Source: Cannabis sativa (Eukaryota > Streptophyta > Magnoliopsida > Rosales > Cannabaceae). Taken from it: a stretch of 64,000 bases of DNA. Where the stretch lies: contig NC_083607.1 of NCBI RefSeq assembly GCF_029168945.1, forward strand, positions 42,827,257 through 42,891,256, given 5' to 3'. Positions 34,421 through 46,170 of this stretch are shown here, one piece after another. Within the stretch, counting starts at the first letter, position 1; the number at the start of each line of letters is the position of its first letter. The notes under the pieces were generated by a model, which saw nothing but the letters and a program-made list of their open reading frames with translations, had not been told where the DNA came from and did no database searches. Made by a program: the position numbers and the translations under genes.

Positions 34421-36670
34421 TGTAAAGCCCGCTTAGTTAATTTGGAAATTAGCAGTTATTTATGTTAATCAGGAAATTATTTATAGCTATTTAAATAATT
34501 TATCATTGTTATTTATGGAATTCAGATATGCATAATTATGTCATCAGTAGCTTTTATGTTTCGTATTTCCGGTGTCCGGTATTTTGGAACTCGGCGTTTG
34601 GCTCAGTAGAAATCACAACTTAGTATGTTAGTATTTTGGGGACGGGTTTTAGACATTGGGAATGTCGGGAATGGCCGGGAATTTAGAATGTCCCAAAAAT
34701 ACCCCTTTAGTATGATTTTAGTGATTTTATGGTGGAGGGGCAAAATGGTCTTTTTGCCCCATTAGTGTTTTGTCTTATATGATTTAATAAATGAATTAAA
34801 TGTTTATTTTTAAATAATCTTTTGGCTGAAAATGGATTTAATAAAATGTTAATATATGCTTGAAAAATCCTTTTTCCTTTCTTTTCCAACACTTAGAAAA
34901 AAAAAATAGAAAATTTTCAAAGAAAGCTCTCTCTTTTCCTCTTCACTTTCGGCTGGGTACTTTGGGGTGCAAAGCTGGGTTTTTTCTTCAATTCTCAAAG
35001 CTAAATTAATCCTATTTGTGAACTCTAGGTTGTGGTATGTAAATTCTAACTCTTCCTCTTTAAATTGCTTGAGAAAAATGATGAAAAGTGATGATGCATG
35101 CATGTTGTTTTAGATGTTGTTGCTGCTGCTTTTTGTTGTTGATTTTTGAGGATCAAAGCATGTTTATGTGTTGATTAATTGAGTTGTTTGAAGCATGCTA
35201 GATAGGGTGTTCAATGCTTTTAGTTTCTTTGTTAAAAGTTATGAAATTTGAAAGAAAATGTGATGTTTTGTTTCTGTGAATTACTGGATGTTGTTGTTTG
35301 TTTTCAGAGGTGATATTATGCTAGTTTAAGGGGTTTTAAGCTAGTTTGATTGCTTGTTTAGGTGGTTTGCTCAAGCTTGAGTTTGGAACTCAAAGCTTGA
35401 GCTCCAATGGTGATTTTTGTGTATGTGGTTTCTGGGTAGGTTTGATGCTTTAGAAATGTCATTTAGGACCTATAGAACAGGTCTGGAAAGTTTGGGACCA
35501 ATTGGGGTTGATTTGGTCGAGTTATGAGTTTTTATGGTTGCTGCCTGCGAGGAACCGGAATTCCGGTTGAGCATCCGGAATTCCGGATGGGGGTTCAGAA
35601 TTTCCCAGAACCGGAATTCCGGTTGGGCAACCGATCTCGGTTGGGGATTTTTCAGAACCCTAGTTTTCCTCGTTTTTGGGTGTTTAGGGGTATTGCCATG
35701 CTTTTTATCGATAGGGAAACTTTTAGTTTCAAGTTTTAGTCCCCGGAAGTGATTTAGCGTGTCACTTATAGCGTTGTGATTTTTATGGTTTAGGAGCCGA
35801 TGTCCGTAGTTCGGCTTCGGTTCCGGTCAGGTTGACCGGCACACCTGAAATCGGAATCCAGGTAAGATTAGTATAACGGTATGCATATGTAGATTACATG
35901 TTTAGCGTGCATGTAGGAAGCCTGTTAGATTACATTAGTTATGTAGTTAGGCTTCGAACCACCCAACCCTGTCACGTCGGTACAGGCTGGAGTATGACCA
36001 GCAGCCGGAGTATGACCGGTTCGACCGATCAGGCTGACACTGGTTGGTGGTTCAGTGCTATTGACCTATCCCGTCGGTACGAGCCGGAGTATGACCGGCC
36101 GGAGTATGACCGGTTCGACCGATCAGGAGGATACTTGTCAATAGTACCGTCCCCTGAACGTTCAAAACTCAGTACCATGTTGGACATGGCAGTAGTGCTC
36201 AGTACCATGTTGGACATGGCAGTAGCGGGACTCAGTATCGTGTTGGACACGGCAATCAGTTTTATGTTTGATTTTATTATGCTTTTCTTACTGAGTCTGT
36301 CGACTCACAGTTTACGTTCATGTGTAGGTAAAGGCAAGGCTGTAGCTGATGGACCGTGACCGAGCATATGAGATTGTACATGTCGGGGCGGTTAGGCCTG
36401 GAGCGTACGATCCTCGGGACAGCAGGGCTCAGACTTTTTGTAACTGTCGTTAGACGACTTTCATTTTGATGTAAAAGTTGAACAGATAAAAAGTTTGTAA
36501 ATATTTTTATAAATCGAGATCTCGAGACTTTTTGCAAAATGGTTTATAAGTTTAATGAAAAAGCAAAATTTTAATTAATCACGTTTTTCCATAAACCTCG
36601 TTGATTAGCAACGAGCTGCACAGTACGTTTAAAAATCACGTAATACGCCTAAGATAGTTAGGGTGTTACA
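34421..36670 (+). repeat. 5' LTR of the chromovirus
   Basis: 2250 bp, paired with 41634-43886 (2253 bp). It holds palindromic CCGGAATTCCGG repeats (about 35565-35620), a GGAGTATGACCGG repeat patch (35980-36130) and three copies of a ~30 bp repeat around CATGTTGGACATGGCAGTAG (36174-36260). Confidence 0.93.
36174..36260 (+). repeat. Tandem repeat in chromovirus LTR
   Basis: Three ~30 bp units of the type CTCAGTACCATGTTGGACAT; the third is changed to CTCAGTATCGTGTTGGACAC, with paired changes on both sides of the centre that keep the small inverted repeat (CATG...CATG to CGTG...CACG). Repeated in the 3' LTR at about 43384-43475. Confidence 0.75.
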
Positions 36671-36673
36671 ATT

Positions 36674-36686
36674 TGGTATCGTAGCC
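36674..36686 (+). promoter_or_regulatory. Primer binding site of the chromovirus
   Basis: TGGTATCGTAGCC starts three bases after the LTR. It resembles the initiator Met tRNA site TGGTATCAGAGC with two changes. Confidence 0.75.
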
Positions 36687-36920
36687 GCTGTGTTGTCTTA
36701 GAAGATCGTCACGACATGTACAATCATCATCAGCAGTTAGCTCGGTTCACGGTTCAGTAAGCCTTTATTGCTTTAGTAGTTTATTTTATTCAGTGATAAA
36801 AAAAAAAAGAAAAGCCTGTTAGGAAGCATGTTAGTAGCCTGATAGTAGAATAGGCGCATGTTTCATTTCTAATTTCCAAATTAAGCGGCATTAGTAAGCT
36901 CGCCTTGAACACGACCTGAT

Positions 36921-38093
36921 ATGCCAACTCTTGGTTTCGCAGGCGGTTCTAACCAGATGGACGCCAGGCGGACTACCAGGAGTCGAGGCAACTCCGTGGG
37001 GTCGAATCAGGGAGAGGGAGCTCGGTTTCCCCCACCTGCTAGGGGCCGAGGTAGAGGTCCCCGAGGCAGGGCTCGTGGTCGGGGTGATGAGAACCCGCCA
37101 CAGGCTGCCTGTGCTCCCCGGCCGATCGGGGAGCCCCGAACCGGGAGTTGCGGTTTGCGAAGATGCAAGCCGGATCGAAGAACAAGACCTCGAGATTCGT
37201 AGGTTGAGACGGCGGGGTGCTCCTGCAGTTCCGGTGCCGCAGTTCCGGTGGCACCCGCCCCTGCCGCCTGTGCCGAGATGGTAGTGGCGGCCCACGGATT
37301 GGAACCTTTATATGAGCGGTTCGGAAGCAAGCACCTCCGTATTCCCGGGAGGTCCGGATGTGTCGAAAGCCGAGCGGTGGGCGACGGTGATTACCCGAAT
37401 CTTGAACTTCATGGGTGTCACGGTAACGACGAGTGGTGTGCGCCACATTCCAGGTCCAGGAGGATGCCCTGGTATGGTGGGACATGGTGTCTCAGATTCA
37501 CGATGTCACCACCATGACCTGGGAAAGGTTCCAGGAACTCTTCAACGCGAAGTACTACAATGAGGCGGTCAGAAGCGCCAAGAGGAAAGAATTCGTTCAC
37601 CTGACCCAGCGGGAGAACATGAGTGTCACTGAGTATACTACTCAGTTTGACCGGTTGGCGAGGTTAGCCTCGGGAATTGTGCCGACCGACTTCAGCAGGA
37701 AGGAGAAGTATTTGGACGGGTTGAATCCCAAGATCAGGCATGACCTGATGATTACCACTGACGACAGCACCACCTACGCTCAGATGGTGGAGAAGGCACT
37801 GCGAGCTGAGGGCGCAGTGGGGTGTATGTCAGATTCGGCCCAAGACTCGGTTGGTGGCGGAGCTCCTACCCCTCCCGCATCGGGCTTCGGCGGGGGAGTA
37901 GTGGTTCGGCCATTGATCGAGGAAGAGGGCACCCACGCTTCGGCGGCTCGAGTCGAACAAGAGGTTCCGGGGGAACCAGAACAGAGGGAGTCGTCCTGGT
38001 GGTAATGAGACCCGATTCTCCTACCCCGAGTGCCCTAGCTGCAAGAGGCATCATCGGGGAGAGTGCAAGGGGCAGGGATGTTTTCATTGTGGC
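36921..38093 (+). pseudogene. Chromovirus gag, frameshifted
   Basis: The start is probably ATG at 36921 or 36958. An Arg/Gly-rich N-terminal part is followed by the gag capsid-like region, best seen in the frame open at 37433-38005: DALVWWDMVSQIHDVTTMTW, then YLDGLNPKIRHDLM. At least three frames are needed to follow the similarity: shifts occur near 37150-37250, 37330-37440 and again near 37870-38000. A zinc-knuckle precursor (CPSCKRHH) reads just after 38030. As written no intact capsid protein can be made; sequencing error in this GC-rich stretch is an alternative explanation. Confidence 0.75.
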
Positions 38094-38948
38094 ATGCCCG
38101 GGCACTTCAAGAGGGAATGTCCCCAGCTCCGGCCAGAGGCACCGAGAGCTCCAGCGGTACCCACTCCAACCAGGGTATTCGCGATCACGCAGGCTGATGC
38201 AGATGCCAGCCCATCAGTTGTTACAGGTCAGCTATTTATTAACAACTCGTTTTATTCAGTGCTGTTTGATTCTGGGGCTACACGTTCTTATGTGGCGGCC
38301 AGAGTCTTTAGTAAGTTGGGTAGACCCTTTGATAGATATGAGTCAGGGTTTGGAACCTTGTTACCTGGCGGAGAATTGGTTATCTCCAATAGGTGGATTA
38401 GGTCTATGCCGATCAGGATAGATGGTAGGGAGTTAAGCGCTGATCTAATAGAGATGAGCTTAGTCGAATTTGATATTATTTTAGGAATGGATTTCCTATC
38501 TAAATATTCGGCGAGCATTGATTGCAAGAGGAAGATGGTGGTCTTCCAACCGGAAAGTGAAGAACCGTTCGTGTTTGTGGGTTCGGTTCAGGGATCTCGG
38601 ATCCCGGTGATCTCGGCTATGTCAGCGAGAGAATTATTGCACGGTGGGTGCTTAGGGTTTCTGGCCGTGGTGGTGGACACCACTCGGCCAGACACCATTC
38701 GGCCAGAGGACATCAGTGTGGTTCGGGAATTTTTGGACGTTTTTCCCGAAGAACTTCCAGGGTTACCACCTCATCGGGAGATTGACTTCGTGATTGACTT
38801 GGCACCAGGGGTGGATCCGGTTTCTAAAGCCCCGTATAGGATGGCTCCAGCTGAACTTAAGGAATTAAAGATTCAGCTCCAAGGGTTGCTTGACATAGGG
38901 TTCATTCGGCCCAGTGTGTCACCTTGGGGAGCCCCGGTTTGTTCGTGA
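38094..38948 (+). pseudogene. Chromovirus zinc knuckle, protease and RT start
   Basis: The frame opens before 38094 with the CCHC knuckle (CFHCGMPGHFKREC, about 38079-38120) that binds RNA. The aspartic protease follows (LFDSGATRSYVAARVFSKLG near 38265, then DIILGMDFLSKYSASIDCK). RT begins near 38720 ([34 protein letters not shown]). The frame ends at TGA 38946-38948, and RT goes on in the frame open from 38924. The junction looks like the loss of one base in a run of T near 38938-38941. Confidence 0.8.
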
Positions 38949-41632
38949 AGAAGAAGGATGGATCTATGAGGATGTGCATCGACTACAGAGAATTGAACAA
39001 GCTGACGGTGAAGAACAAATATCCATTACCTAGGATCGATGACTTGTTCGATCAGCTTCAGGGGAAGACGGTCTTTTCTAAGATTGATCTCCGTTCGGGT
39101 TATCATCAGTTGAGGATCCGAGAGGAGGACATTCCAAAGACGGCTTTCCGCACTAGGTATGGACACTACGAGTTCCTGGTTATGTCATTCGGACTAACCA
39201 ATGCTCCTGCAGCATTCATGGACCTGATGAATAGAGTATTCAAGGATTTCCTCGATATCTGTGTGATTGTGTTTATCGACGACATCCTCGTGTACTCTCA
39301 GTCAGAAGAGGAGCATGAGTTACATCTTCAGATGGTACTGCAACGACTTCGAGAACATAGACTCTACGCCAAGTTCAAGAAATGTGAGTTCTGGTTGTCT
39401 CAGGTGTCCTTCCTAGGGCACATTGTGAGTAAAGATGGGATCAAGGTGGATCCCGGGAAGATTGAATCCGTCAGGGATTGGCCGAGACCGAAAACAGTGA
39501 CAGAGATCAGAAGCTTTTTGGGATTAGCTGGGTACTACCGTAGGTTCGTGGAGGGGTTCTCCAAAATTTCAATGCCCCTAACCGAGCTTACGAAGAAGAA
39601 TCAGCGATTTATCTGGTCAGATAAATGCGAAGCTAGTTTTCAGGAGCTGAAACAGAGGTTGATTACTGCTCCGGTACTAGCTTTGCCTTCGGACAAGGAG
39701 AAGTTCGTAGTCTACTGTGACGCATCCAAACAGGGTTTGGGGTGCGTATTGATGCAAGCCGATCGGGTTATCGCTTATGCCTCCCGTCAGTTAAAGGATT
39801 ATGAACAGCGATACCCGACTCATGATTTAGAATTGGCCGCAGTGGTTTTTGCACTGAAGATTTGGCGGCATTACTTGTATGGGGAGAAGTGCGAGATCTA
39901 TACCGACCATAAAAGTCTCAAGTATTTCTTTACTCAGAAAGATTTGAACATGAGACAAAGGCGTTGGTTGGAATTAGTGAAGGACTATGATTGTGAAATC
40001 CTTTACCATCCCGGGAAAGCCAATGTAGTGGCCGATGCCCTGAGCAGAAAGGGTCCCGGGCAAGTAGCTAGCATGGTTCAGATCTCACCTCAGCTAGCAG
40101 AGGATATGGTTAGATCCAGCATTGAGTTTGTGGTAGGTCAGCTTCACAACTTAACGCTGCAATCTGATCTGTTAGAAAGAATAAAGGTTGCTCAGACGAC
40201 AGATCCGGAGTTAGTGAAGATCCGAGATGAGGTATTGGCTGGTCAAGCCAAAGACTTTTCAGTGACAGACAGTGGGATGCTTTTGTATAAAGCCAGGGTT
40301 TGTGTCCCGAACAGTGTGGACTTGAGAAACGAGATCTTTGAGGAGGCTCATTCTACTCCATATTCTCTACATCCCGGCACCACCAAGATGTACCAAGATT
40401 TGAAACCGTACTTCTGGTGGAGCGGTATGAAGAAGAATTTGGTAGAATTCGTATCGAGATGCCTGACGTGTCAGCAGATCAAGGCTGAACATCAGAGACC
40501 AGCAGGGTTGTTGCAGCCTCTAACCCTACCAGAATGGAAATGGGAGGATATTACGATGGATTTTGTGGTCGGGTTACCTAGGACCACGGGTATGTATGAT
40601 TCCATCTGGGTAGTGGTGGACCGATTTACGAAATCTGCTCATTTCCTGCCGGTCAGAACAACATTTACAGTGGATCAGTTGGCAGAGTTATACGTCAGGG
40701 AAATAGTGAGACTTCACGGGGTACCGAAGTCTATAGTTTCGGACAGGGATCCGAAATTCACCTCCAAATTTTGGCAGAGTTTGCAACGGGCAATGGGTAC
40801 GAAGCTAAAATTCAGTACAGCATTCCATCCTCAGACAGATGGTCAGTCCGAAAGGACAATTCAGATATTGGAGGATATGTTGAGAGCCTGTGTTATGGAC
40901 TTTGAGGGTTCATGGAGTAAATACCTACCGTTAGTGGAATTTTCATACAACAACAGTTACCAGAGTACGATAGGGATGGCACCCTACGAACTGTTGTATG
41001 GTAGAAAGTGTAGATCCCCTATCCACTGGGATGAGACAGGGGAGAGGAAATACCTAGGTCCAGAGTCAGTTCAGCGGACCAATGAGGCGATAGAAAAGAT
41101 AAAAGCTAGAATGCTTGCCTCACAGAGTAGACAGAAGAGTTACGCAGATCCGAAACGTAGGGATGTTGAGTTCCGAGTAGGGGACCATGTGTTTTTGCGA
41201 GTATCTCCGATGAAGGGGATTAAACGTTTCGGGAAAAGAGGCAAGTTATGCCCTAGGTTTACAGGACCTTTCGAGATTCTCGAGAGGATAGGTCAAGTGG
41301 CATATCGGTTAGCATTGCCTCCAGCTTTATCAGCAGTGCACAACGTATTTCATGTCTCAATGTTGAGAAAATACGTTTCAGACCCCTCTCATATACTCAG
41401 TTATGAGAGCCTTCAGCTTCAGTCAGATATGTCTTATGAGGAACAGCCAGTGCAGATCCTGGATAGAAAGGATAAAGTCCTCCGGAATAAGATCATAGCG
41501 TTGGTCAAGGTTCTCTGGAGAAACAGTAAGGTGGAAGAAGCCACCTGGGAGCTAGAATCAGATATGCGAGCTCAATATCCAGAGTTATTCAGGTTAGATT
41601 TCGGGGACGAAATCCTTTTAAGGGGGGGATAG
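38924..41632 (+). CDS. Chromovirus pol: RT, RNase H, integrase, chromodomain
   Basis: An open stretch of 902 codons. [22 protein letters not shown] near residues 17-36 and the catalytic [10 protein letters not shown] near 116. RNase [11 protein letters not shown] near 263, then [15 protein letters not shown]. Integrase: zinc-binding [11 protein letters not shown] and CLTCQQIK (about 483-517), catalytic Asp in [10 protein letters not shown] (~546), Asp in [13 protein letters not shown] (~606) and Glu in [14 protein letters not shown] (~641). A GPF segment sits near 780. The C-terminus (~843-888: [31 protein letters not shown]) is a chromodomain of the plant chromovirus type, thought to guide insertion to marked chromatin. 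The first Met is internal to RT, so this is part of a gag-pol product. Confidence 0.9.
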   Translation: MGSPGLFVKKKDGSMRMCIDYRELNKLTVKNKYPLPRIDDLFDQLQGKTVFSKIDLRSGYHQLRIREEDIPKTAFRTRYGHYEFLVMSFGLTNAPAAFMDLMNRVFKDFLDICVIVFIDDILVYSQSEEEHELHLQMVLQRLREHRLYAKFKKCEFWLSQVSFLGHIVSKDGIKVDPGKIESVRDWPRPKTVTEIRSFLGLAGYYRRFVEGFSKISMPLTELTKKNQRFIWSDKCEASFQELKQRLITAPVLALPSDKEKFVVYCDASKQGLGCVLMQADRVIAYASRQLKDYEQRYPTHDLELAAVVFALKIWRHYLYGEKCEIYTDHKSLKYFFTQKDLNMRQRRWLELVKDYDCEILYHPGKANVVADALSRKGPGQVASMVQISPQLAEDMVRSSIEFVVGQLHNLTLQSDLLERIKVAQTTDPELVKIRDEVLAGQAKDFSVTDSGMLLYKARVCVPNSVDLRNEIFEEAHSTPYSLHPGTTKMYQDLKPYFWWSGMKKNLVEFVSRCLTCQQIKAEHQRPAGLLQPLTLPEWKWEDITMDFVVGLPRTTGMYDSIWVVVDRFTKSAHFLPVRTTFTVDQLAELYVREIVRLHGVPKSIVSDRDPKFTSKFWQSLQRAMGTKLKFSTAFHPQTDGQSERTIQILEDMLRACVMDFEGSWSKYLPLVEFSYNNSYQSTIGMAPYELLYGRKCRSPIHWDETGERKYLGPESVQRTNEAIEKIKARMLASQSRQKSYADPKRRDVEFRVGDHVFLRVSPMKGIKRFGKRGKLCPRFTGPFEILERIGQVAYRLALPPALSAVHNVFHVSMLRKYVSDPSHILSYESLQLQSDMSYEEQPVQILDRKDKVLRNKIIALVKVLWRNSKVEEATWELESDMRAQYPELFRLDFGDEILLRGG

Positions 41633-41633
41633 T
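41620..41633 (+). promoter_or_regulatory. Polypurine tract of the chromovirus
   Basis: AAGGGGGGGATAG directly precedes the 3' LTR (TGTAAAGCCC at 41634), as needed for plus-strand priming. It overlaps the last codons of pol. Confidence 0.8.
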
Positions 41634-43886
41634 TGTAAAGCCCGCTTAGTTAATTTGGAAATTAGCAGTTATTTATGTTAATCAGGAAATTATTTATAGC
41701 TATTTAAATAATTTATCATTGTTATTTATGGAATTCAGATATGCATAATTATGTCATCAGTAGCTTTTATGTTTCGTATTTCCGGTGTCCGGTATTTTGG
41801 AACTCGGCGTTTGGCTCAGTAGAAATCACAACTTAGTATGTTAGTATTTTGGGGACGGGTTTTAGACATTGGGAATGTCGGGAATGGCCGGGAATTTAGA
41901 ATGTCCCAAAAATACCCCTTTAGTATGATTTTAGTGATTTTATGGTGGAGGGGCAAAATGGTCTTTTTGCCCCATTAGTGTTTTGTCTTATATGATTTAA
42001 TAAATGAATTAAATGTTTATTTTTAAATAATCTTTTGGCTGAAAATGGATTTAATAAAATGTTAATATATGCTTGAAAAATCCTTTTTCCTTTCTTTTCC
42101 AACACTTAGAAAAAAAAAATAGAAAATTTTCAAAGAAAGCTCTCTCTTTTCCTCTTCACTTTCGGCTGGGTACTTTGGGGTGCAAAGCTGGGTTTTTTCT
42201 TCAATTCTCAAAGCTAAATTAATCCTATTTGTGAACTCTAGGTTGTGGTATGTAAATTCTAACTCTTCCTCTTTAAATTGCTTGAGAAAAATGATGAAAA
42301 GTGATGATGCATGCATGTTGTTTTAGATGTTGTTGCTGCTGCTTTTTGTTGTTGATTTTTGAGGATCAAAGCATGTTTATGTGTTGATTAATTGAGTTGT
42401 TTGAAGCATGCTAGATAGGGTGTTCAATGCTTTTAGTTTCTTTGTTAAAAGTTATGAAATTTGAAAGAAAATGTGATGTTTTGTTTCTGTGAATTACTGG
42501 ATGTTGTTGTTTGTTTTCAGAGGTGATATTATGCTAGTTTAAGGGGTTTTAAGCTAGTTTGATTGCTTGTTTAGGTGGTTTGCTCAAGCTTGAGTTTGGA
42601 ACTCAAAGCTTGAGCTCCAATGGTGATTTTTGTGTATGTGGTTTCTGGGTAGGTTTGATGCTTTAGAAATGTCATTTAGGACCTATAGAACAGGTCTGGA
42701 AAGTTTGGGACCAATTGGGGTTGATTTGGTCGAGTTATGAGTTTTTATGGTTGCTGCCTGCGAGGAACCGGAATTCCGGTTGAGCATCCGGAATTCCGGA
42801 TGGGGGTTCAGAATTTCCCAGAACCGGAATTCCGGTTGGGCAACCGGTCTGCCGGTTGGGGATTTTTCAGAACCCTAGTTTTCCTCGTTTTTGGGTTTTT
42901 AGGGGTATTGCCATGCTTTTTATCGATAGGGAAACTTTTAGTTTCAAGTTTTAGTCCCCGGGAAGTGATTTAGCGTGTCACTTATAGCGTTGTGATTTTT
43001 ATGGTTTAGGAGCCGATGTCCGCCGTTCAGCTTCAGTTCCAGTCAGGTTGACCGGCACACCTGAAATCGGAATCCAGGTAAGATTAGTATAACGGTATGC
43101 ATATGTAGATTACATGTTTAGCGTGCATGTAGGAAGCCTGTTAGATTACATTAGTTATGTAGTTAGGCTTCGAACCACCCAACCCTGTCACGTCGGTACA
43201 GGCTGGAGTATGACCGGACGGCGGAGTATGGCCAGGTTCGGCCGTCAGTGACACCGGTTGGTGGTTCGGTGCTATTGACCTATCCCGTCGGTACGGCTGG
43301 AGTATGACCCGGCGGCGGAGTATGACCGGTTCGACCGATCAGGAGGATACTTGTCAATAGTACCGTCCCCTGAACGTTCAAAACTCAGTACCATGTTGGA
43401 CATGGCAGTAGTGCTCAGTACCATGTTGGACATGGCAGTAGCGGGACTCAGTATCGTGTTGGACACGGCAATCAGTTTTATGTTTGATTTTATTATGCTT
43501 TTCTTACTGAGTCTGTCGACTCACAGTTTACGTTCATGTGTAGGTAAAGGCAAGGCTGTAGCTGATGGACCGTGACCGAGCATATGAGATTGTACATGTC
43601 GGGGCGGTTAGGCCTGGAGCGTACGATCCTCGGGACAGCAGGGCTCAGACTTTTTGTAACTGTCGTTAGACGACTTTCATTTTGATGTAAAAGTTGAACA
43701 GATAAAAAGTTTGTAAATATTTTTATAAATCGAGATCTCGAGACTTTTTGCAAAATGGTTTATAAGTTTAATGAAAAAGCAAAATTTTAATTAATCACGT
43801 TTTTCCATAAACCTCGTTGATTAGCAACGAGCTGCACAGTACGTTTAAAAATCACGTAATACGCCTAAGATAGTTAGGGTGTTACA
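41634..43886 (+). repeat. 3' LTR of the chromovirus
   Basis: Pairs with 34421-36670. Differences cluster at about 42846-42862, 43020-43045 and 43205-43330; elsewhere the two are almost identical. Ends GTGTTACA before CAAAG. Confidence 0.93.
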
Positions 43887-43891
43887 CAAAG

Positions 43892-44240
43892 GGTGCTGGT
43901 TGGTGCTTCTTAGGAAATTAGGGTTTTCTAAAAAAGAAAAGGAAGAAAGAAGAAAAAAATATTTGTTTAAAAAAAATTAAAATGATTTATTTTAAATTTT
44001 AAATTAATTTATTTTTTAAAATTTTATTTAAAAAATATATATACATGGACCAATAATATTATGCCACGTGTGCATTGTGTCCACGTGAGTAGTCCAACAT
44101 GGCAGTTAACAACTAAAATGGATGAAAATGTGAAACTGCTAACAGAATACGAGTTTAGGGGGTTTTACCACAAAAATTTTAGAATTGGGGATTAGTTGCA
44201 ATAAACTAAGTACATATGGAAGTTATGCCGCAAATTACTG
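43892..44240. repeat. Right part and right TIR of the Mutator-like element
   Basis: 43892-44060 continues the interior. 44061-44240 is the right terminal inverted repeat, ending GCCGCAAATTACT, complement of the left end. Confidence 0.75.
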
Positions 44241-44249
44241 TAAAAAAAA

Positions 44250-45433
44250 ATACTGTAACAACATCTTCAATGAAAGTATTATTAAGCCGCCAACTATGAA
44301 GCCAACAAAAGAGTATGAAGAATGCTGAGTTTCCAATCTGAATGAACCGATGACAAGTCATCCCCATCAATGACTATCAGCCAAAAATCTGTCAAAAAAG
44401 TTTGGGCAATAACAACCTTATGATTAATACGATAATGAGAAATAGCATGACTAACTATGTAAAGAACTATCCTAATGAAAGATCAAAACACAATACATAG
44501 GGCCATAACAATCTTGATATTTCCCATATTTGACTACAGAGTTAGCAAGCCTTGTGGACGAAGCGAAAGCGCCAAGAACCAACGATCCACCAGAACACAA
44601 GACTAAAATCCTCTAGTGTAAATAAAACAAACTCTACTACAAAAATATAGTAGAGTAGTGTTGTAAGTTCTAACACCGTTATTAAAATTAAAAATAACAA
44701 AAACAATTACAAACATAAATATTTTATTTAAGTGAGAACATCACTTTTGTTCTTATTATAGGGACATTTTTTATTTTCAGTATAATAGATATATATGATG
44801 AAATAAATCATAATTATAGTAGGTATTTTGTTCGTTTTCGGGAAATTATGAGTAATTTAAAATGTTGCAAATGTTATTCAAATAGTCAGTTGTATGCGTG
44901 CCTGTTTGATTTTATGCACGTGCAACTGGTTTTTTTTAACATTATTTTTGACGCCCTAAATTATTCAGAGTTGCTAAAAAACGTACAAGATGTCTACTAT
45001 AACTACAGTGTACACAATTTTATGTAAAAGAAATTGGAATATAATTTCTTTAGGTGCCGAAAACATAAAACGCTCACATGGCAGGGCAAAAGTGATGCTT
45101 GTACACTTTTAATGATTTTAATGAGTATTATCCATGAGTAGGTATTATTAGAAAAACTTGACTCTATACTGATTTTGCTATTTAATTAAAAAATATCTCT
45201 TATTTTCACAATATATCATCTCGATTGAGAGATAAAAAATATTGAGTTTGAGTTAAATATTTTTAAAATAAATAAGAAATAAACAAAAAAATGTGCTATT
45301 TTTTTATTAAATAGTTAAAATAATGATAAAAATTCAAATGTGTCTTTTATTATTGGCTGTTAAGATAAAAAAATCTAATTGTTTAATATTTTTAAAATTA
45401 ATGTTTATACTTATTTATTTATTTTATTTTTTT
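44250..45433. other. AT-rich spacer without recognised gene
   Basis: No coding frame with a recognised domain. The only structure seen is an inverted repeat CTCTACTA (44632-44639) and TAGTAGAG (44648-44655), a short hairpin that resembles the ends of some plant TIR elements. It may hold decayed element sequence that I cannot identify. Confidence 0.4.
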
Positions 45434-45718
45434 TGTAACATTCTAACTTTTTGGCCAAAACTAAAACTTGAAAAAGACGCTATATTTATTTTTTTTAAAA
45501 CAGGTAGAAAATCCCTTAATTCAAAATACAAATAGTATGTGCTCACACTATTTCAAAAATATAATCACGACACTTGAAAGTATTACTTGTTTTGAAACTT
45601 CTTATTACACAAACATAATTACTAAAATAAACAACTTTTATAGGAGAGATATTTTCACAATATTATCTTTCCCCAAAGGTCGATCCAGATGCACATCTTC
45701 ACGACCAGACATAACAGG
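45434..45718 (-). repeat. Possible end of a reverse-oriented gypsy-type LTR (split; rest at 58495-59241)
   Basis: On the minus strand the segment ends in ...AATGTTACA, like the chromovirus LTR end. The other piece (58495-59241) contains, in reverse, GGAATCCAAGTAAG followed by a pyrimidine/purine mix resembling GGAATCCAGGTAAG of the chromovirus LTR (35853). Joined across the gag-only insertion this would be about 1 kb, a solo-LTR size. No target duplication was found, so the outer edges are uncertain. Confidence 0.35.
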
Positions 45719-46170
45719 TGTTAAGCAAAAATTTTCACATTTAACATATTAAAATAAATGCAAAACACAATTTCACCTATGCTGAATTTATAGCATAAGT
45801 GTTTATTAATTTAAGTTCGACCCATCCAAGATTATAAGAATAACCTCTTAATTACAATCCTTTTAAATAAAGGAAATACCCTTTGATTTCAATTACGATG
45901 ATATTAAATAATTAAAATAAATTTGGAAAATTTGGGGTAAATTTGGAATAGCAGCTGAACTCAATCCATTTAATTAACCGAGCTGCCTACATACCTTCTT
46001 TGTGAAGGATCAAGCCACTCGTAGTTCAGAATGCGGTATTTTAAAATTTGGATATAAGGATTCCGGTAAATGACCACTTTCAGGAATCCTTTGCTATTTT
46101 GAAAATTTGGAAAAATTCCTAGGTGTATGACTTTTTATGGAATCTTGAGAGTTGTGTTTTATACTATTTT

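Larger units (their letters stand above)
34421..43886 (+). mobile_element. Tekay/Del-like chromovirus (Ty3/gypsy), nearly complete
   Basis: The element is bounded by CAAAG duplications (34416-34420, 43887-43891). LTRs are 34421-36670 and 41634-43886, both starting TGTAAAGCCCGC and ending GTGTTACA. It has a Met-tRNA type primer site, gag, protease, RT, RNase H, integrase with a GPF-type segment and a C-terminal chromodomain-like segment, then a polypurine tract. LTRs are near-identical except for one patch, so insertion was fairly recent. Pol is open for 902 codons; gag is broken by several frameshifts. Assignment to Tekay/Del rests on the long LTR, domain order and chromodomain text. Confidence 0.9.
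32052..44240. mobile_element. Mutator-like non-autonomous element (~1.2 kb) expanded by two insertions
   Basis: The ends are long inverted repeats (about 180-190 bp): AGTAATTTGCGGCATAACTT at 32053 and its complement ending at 44239. Similarity continues through TTTAGTTTATTGCAA and TTTTCATCCATTTT. The flanks TAAAGAAAA (32043-32051) and TAAAAAAAA (44241-44249) look like a 9-bp duplication with one change. Removing the CACTA element and the chromovirus leaves about 1.2 kb with no transposase. The GC-richer interior at 33860-34415 could be captured host sequence. Confidence 0.75.

Noticed and set aside
36891..37600. Several overlapping minus-strand frames of 60-148 codons in the chromovirus gag region
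   Set aside because: High GC lowers stop frequency. The plus-strand gag text, though frameshifted, explains the region.
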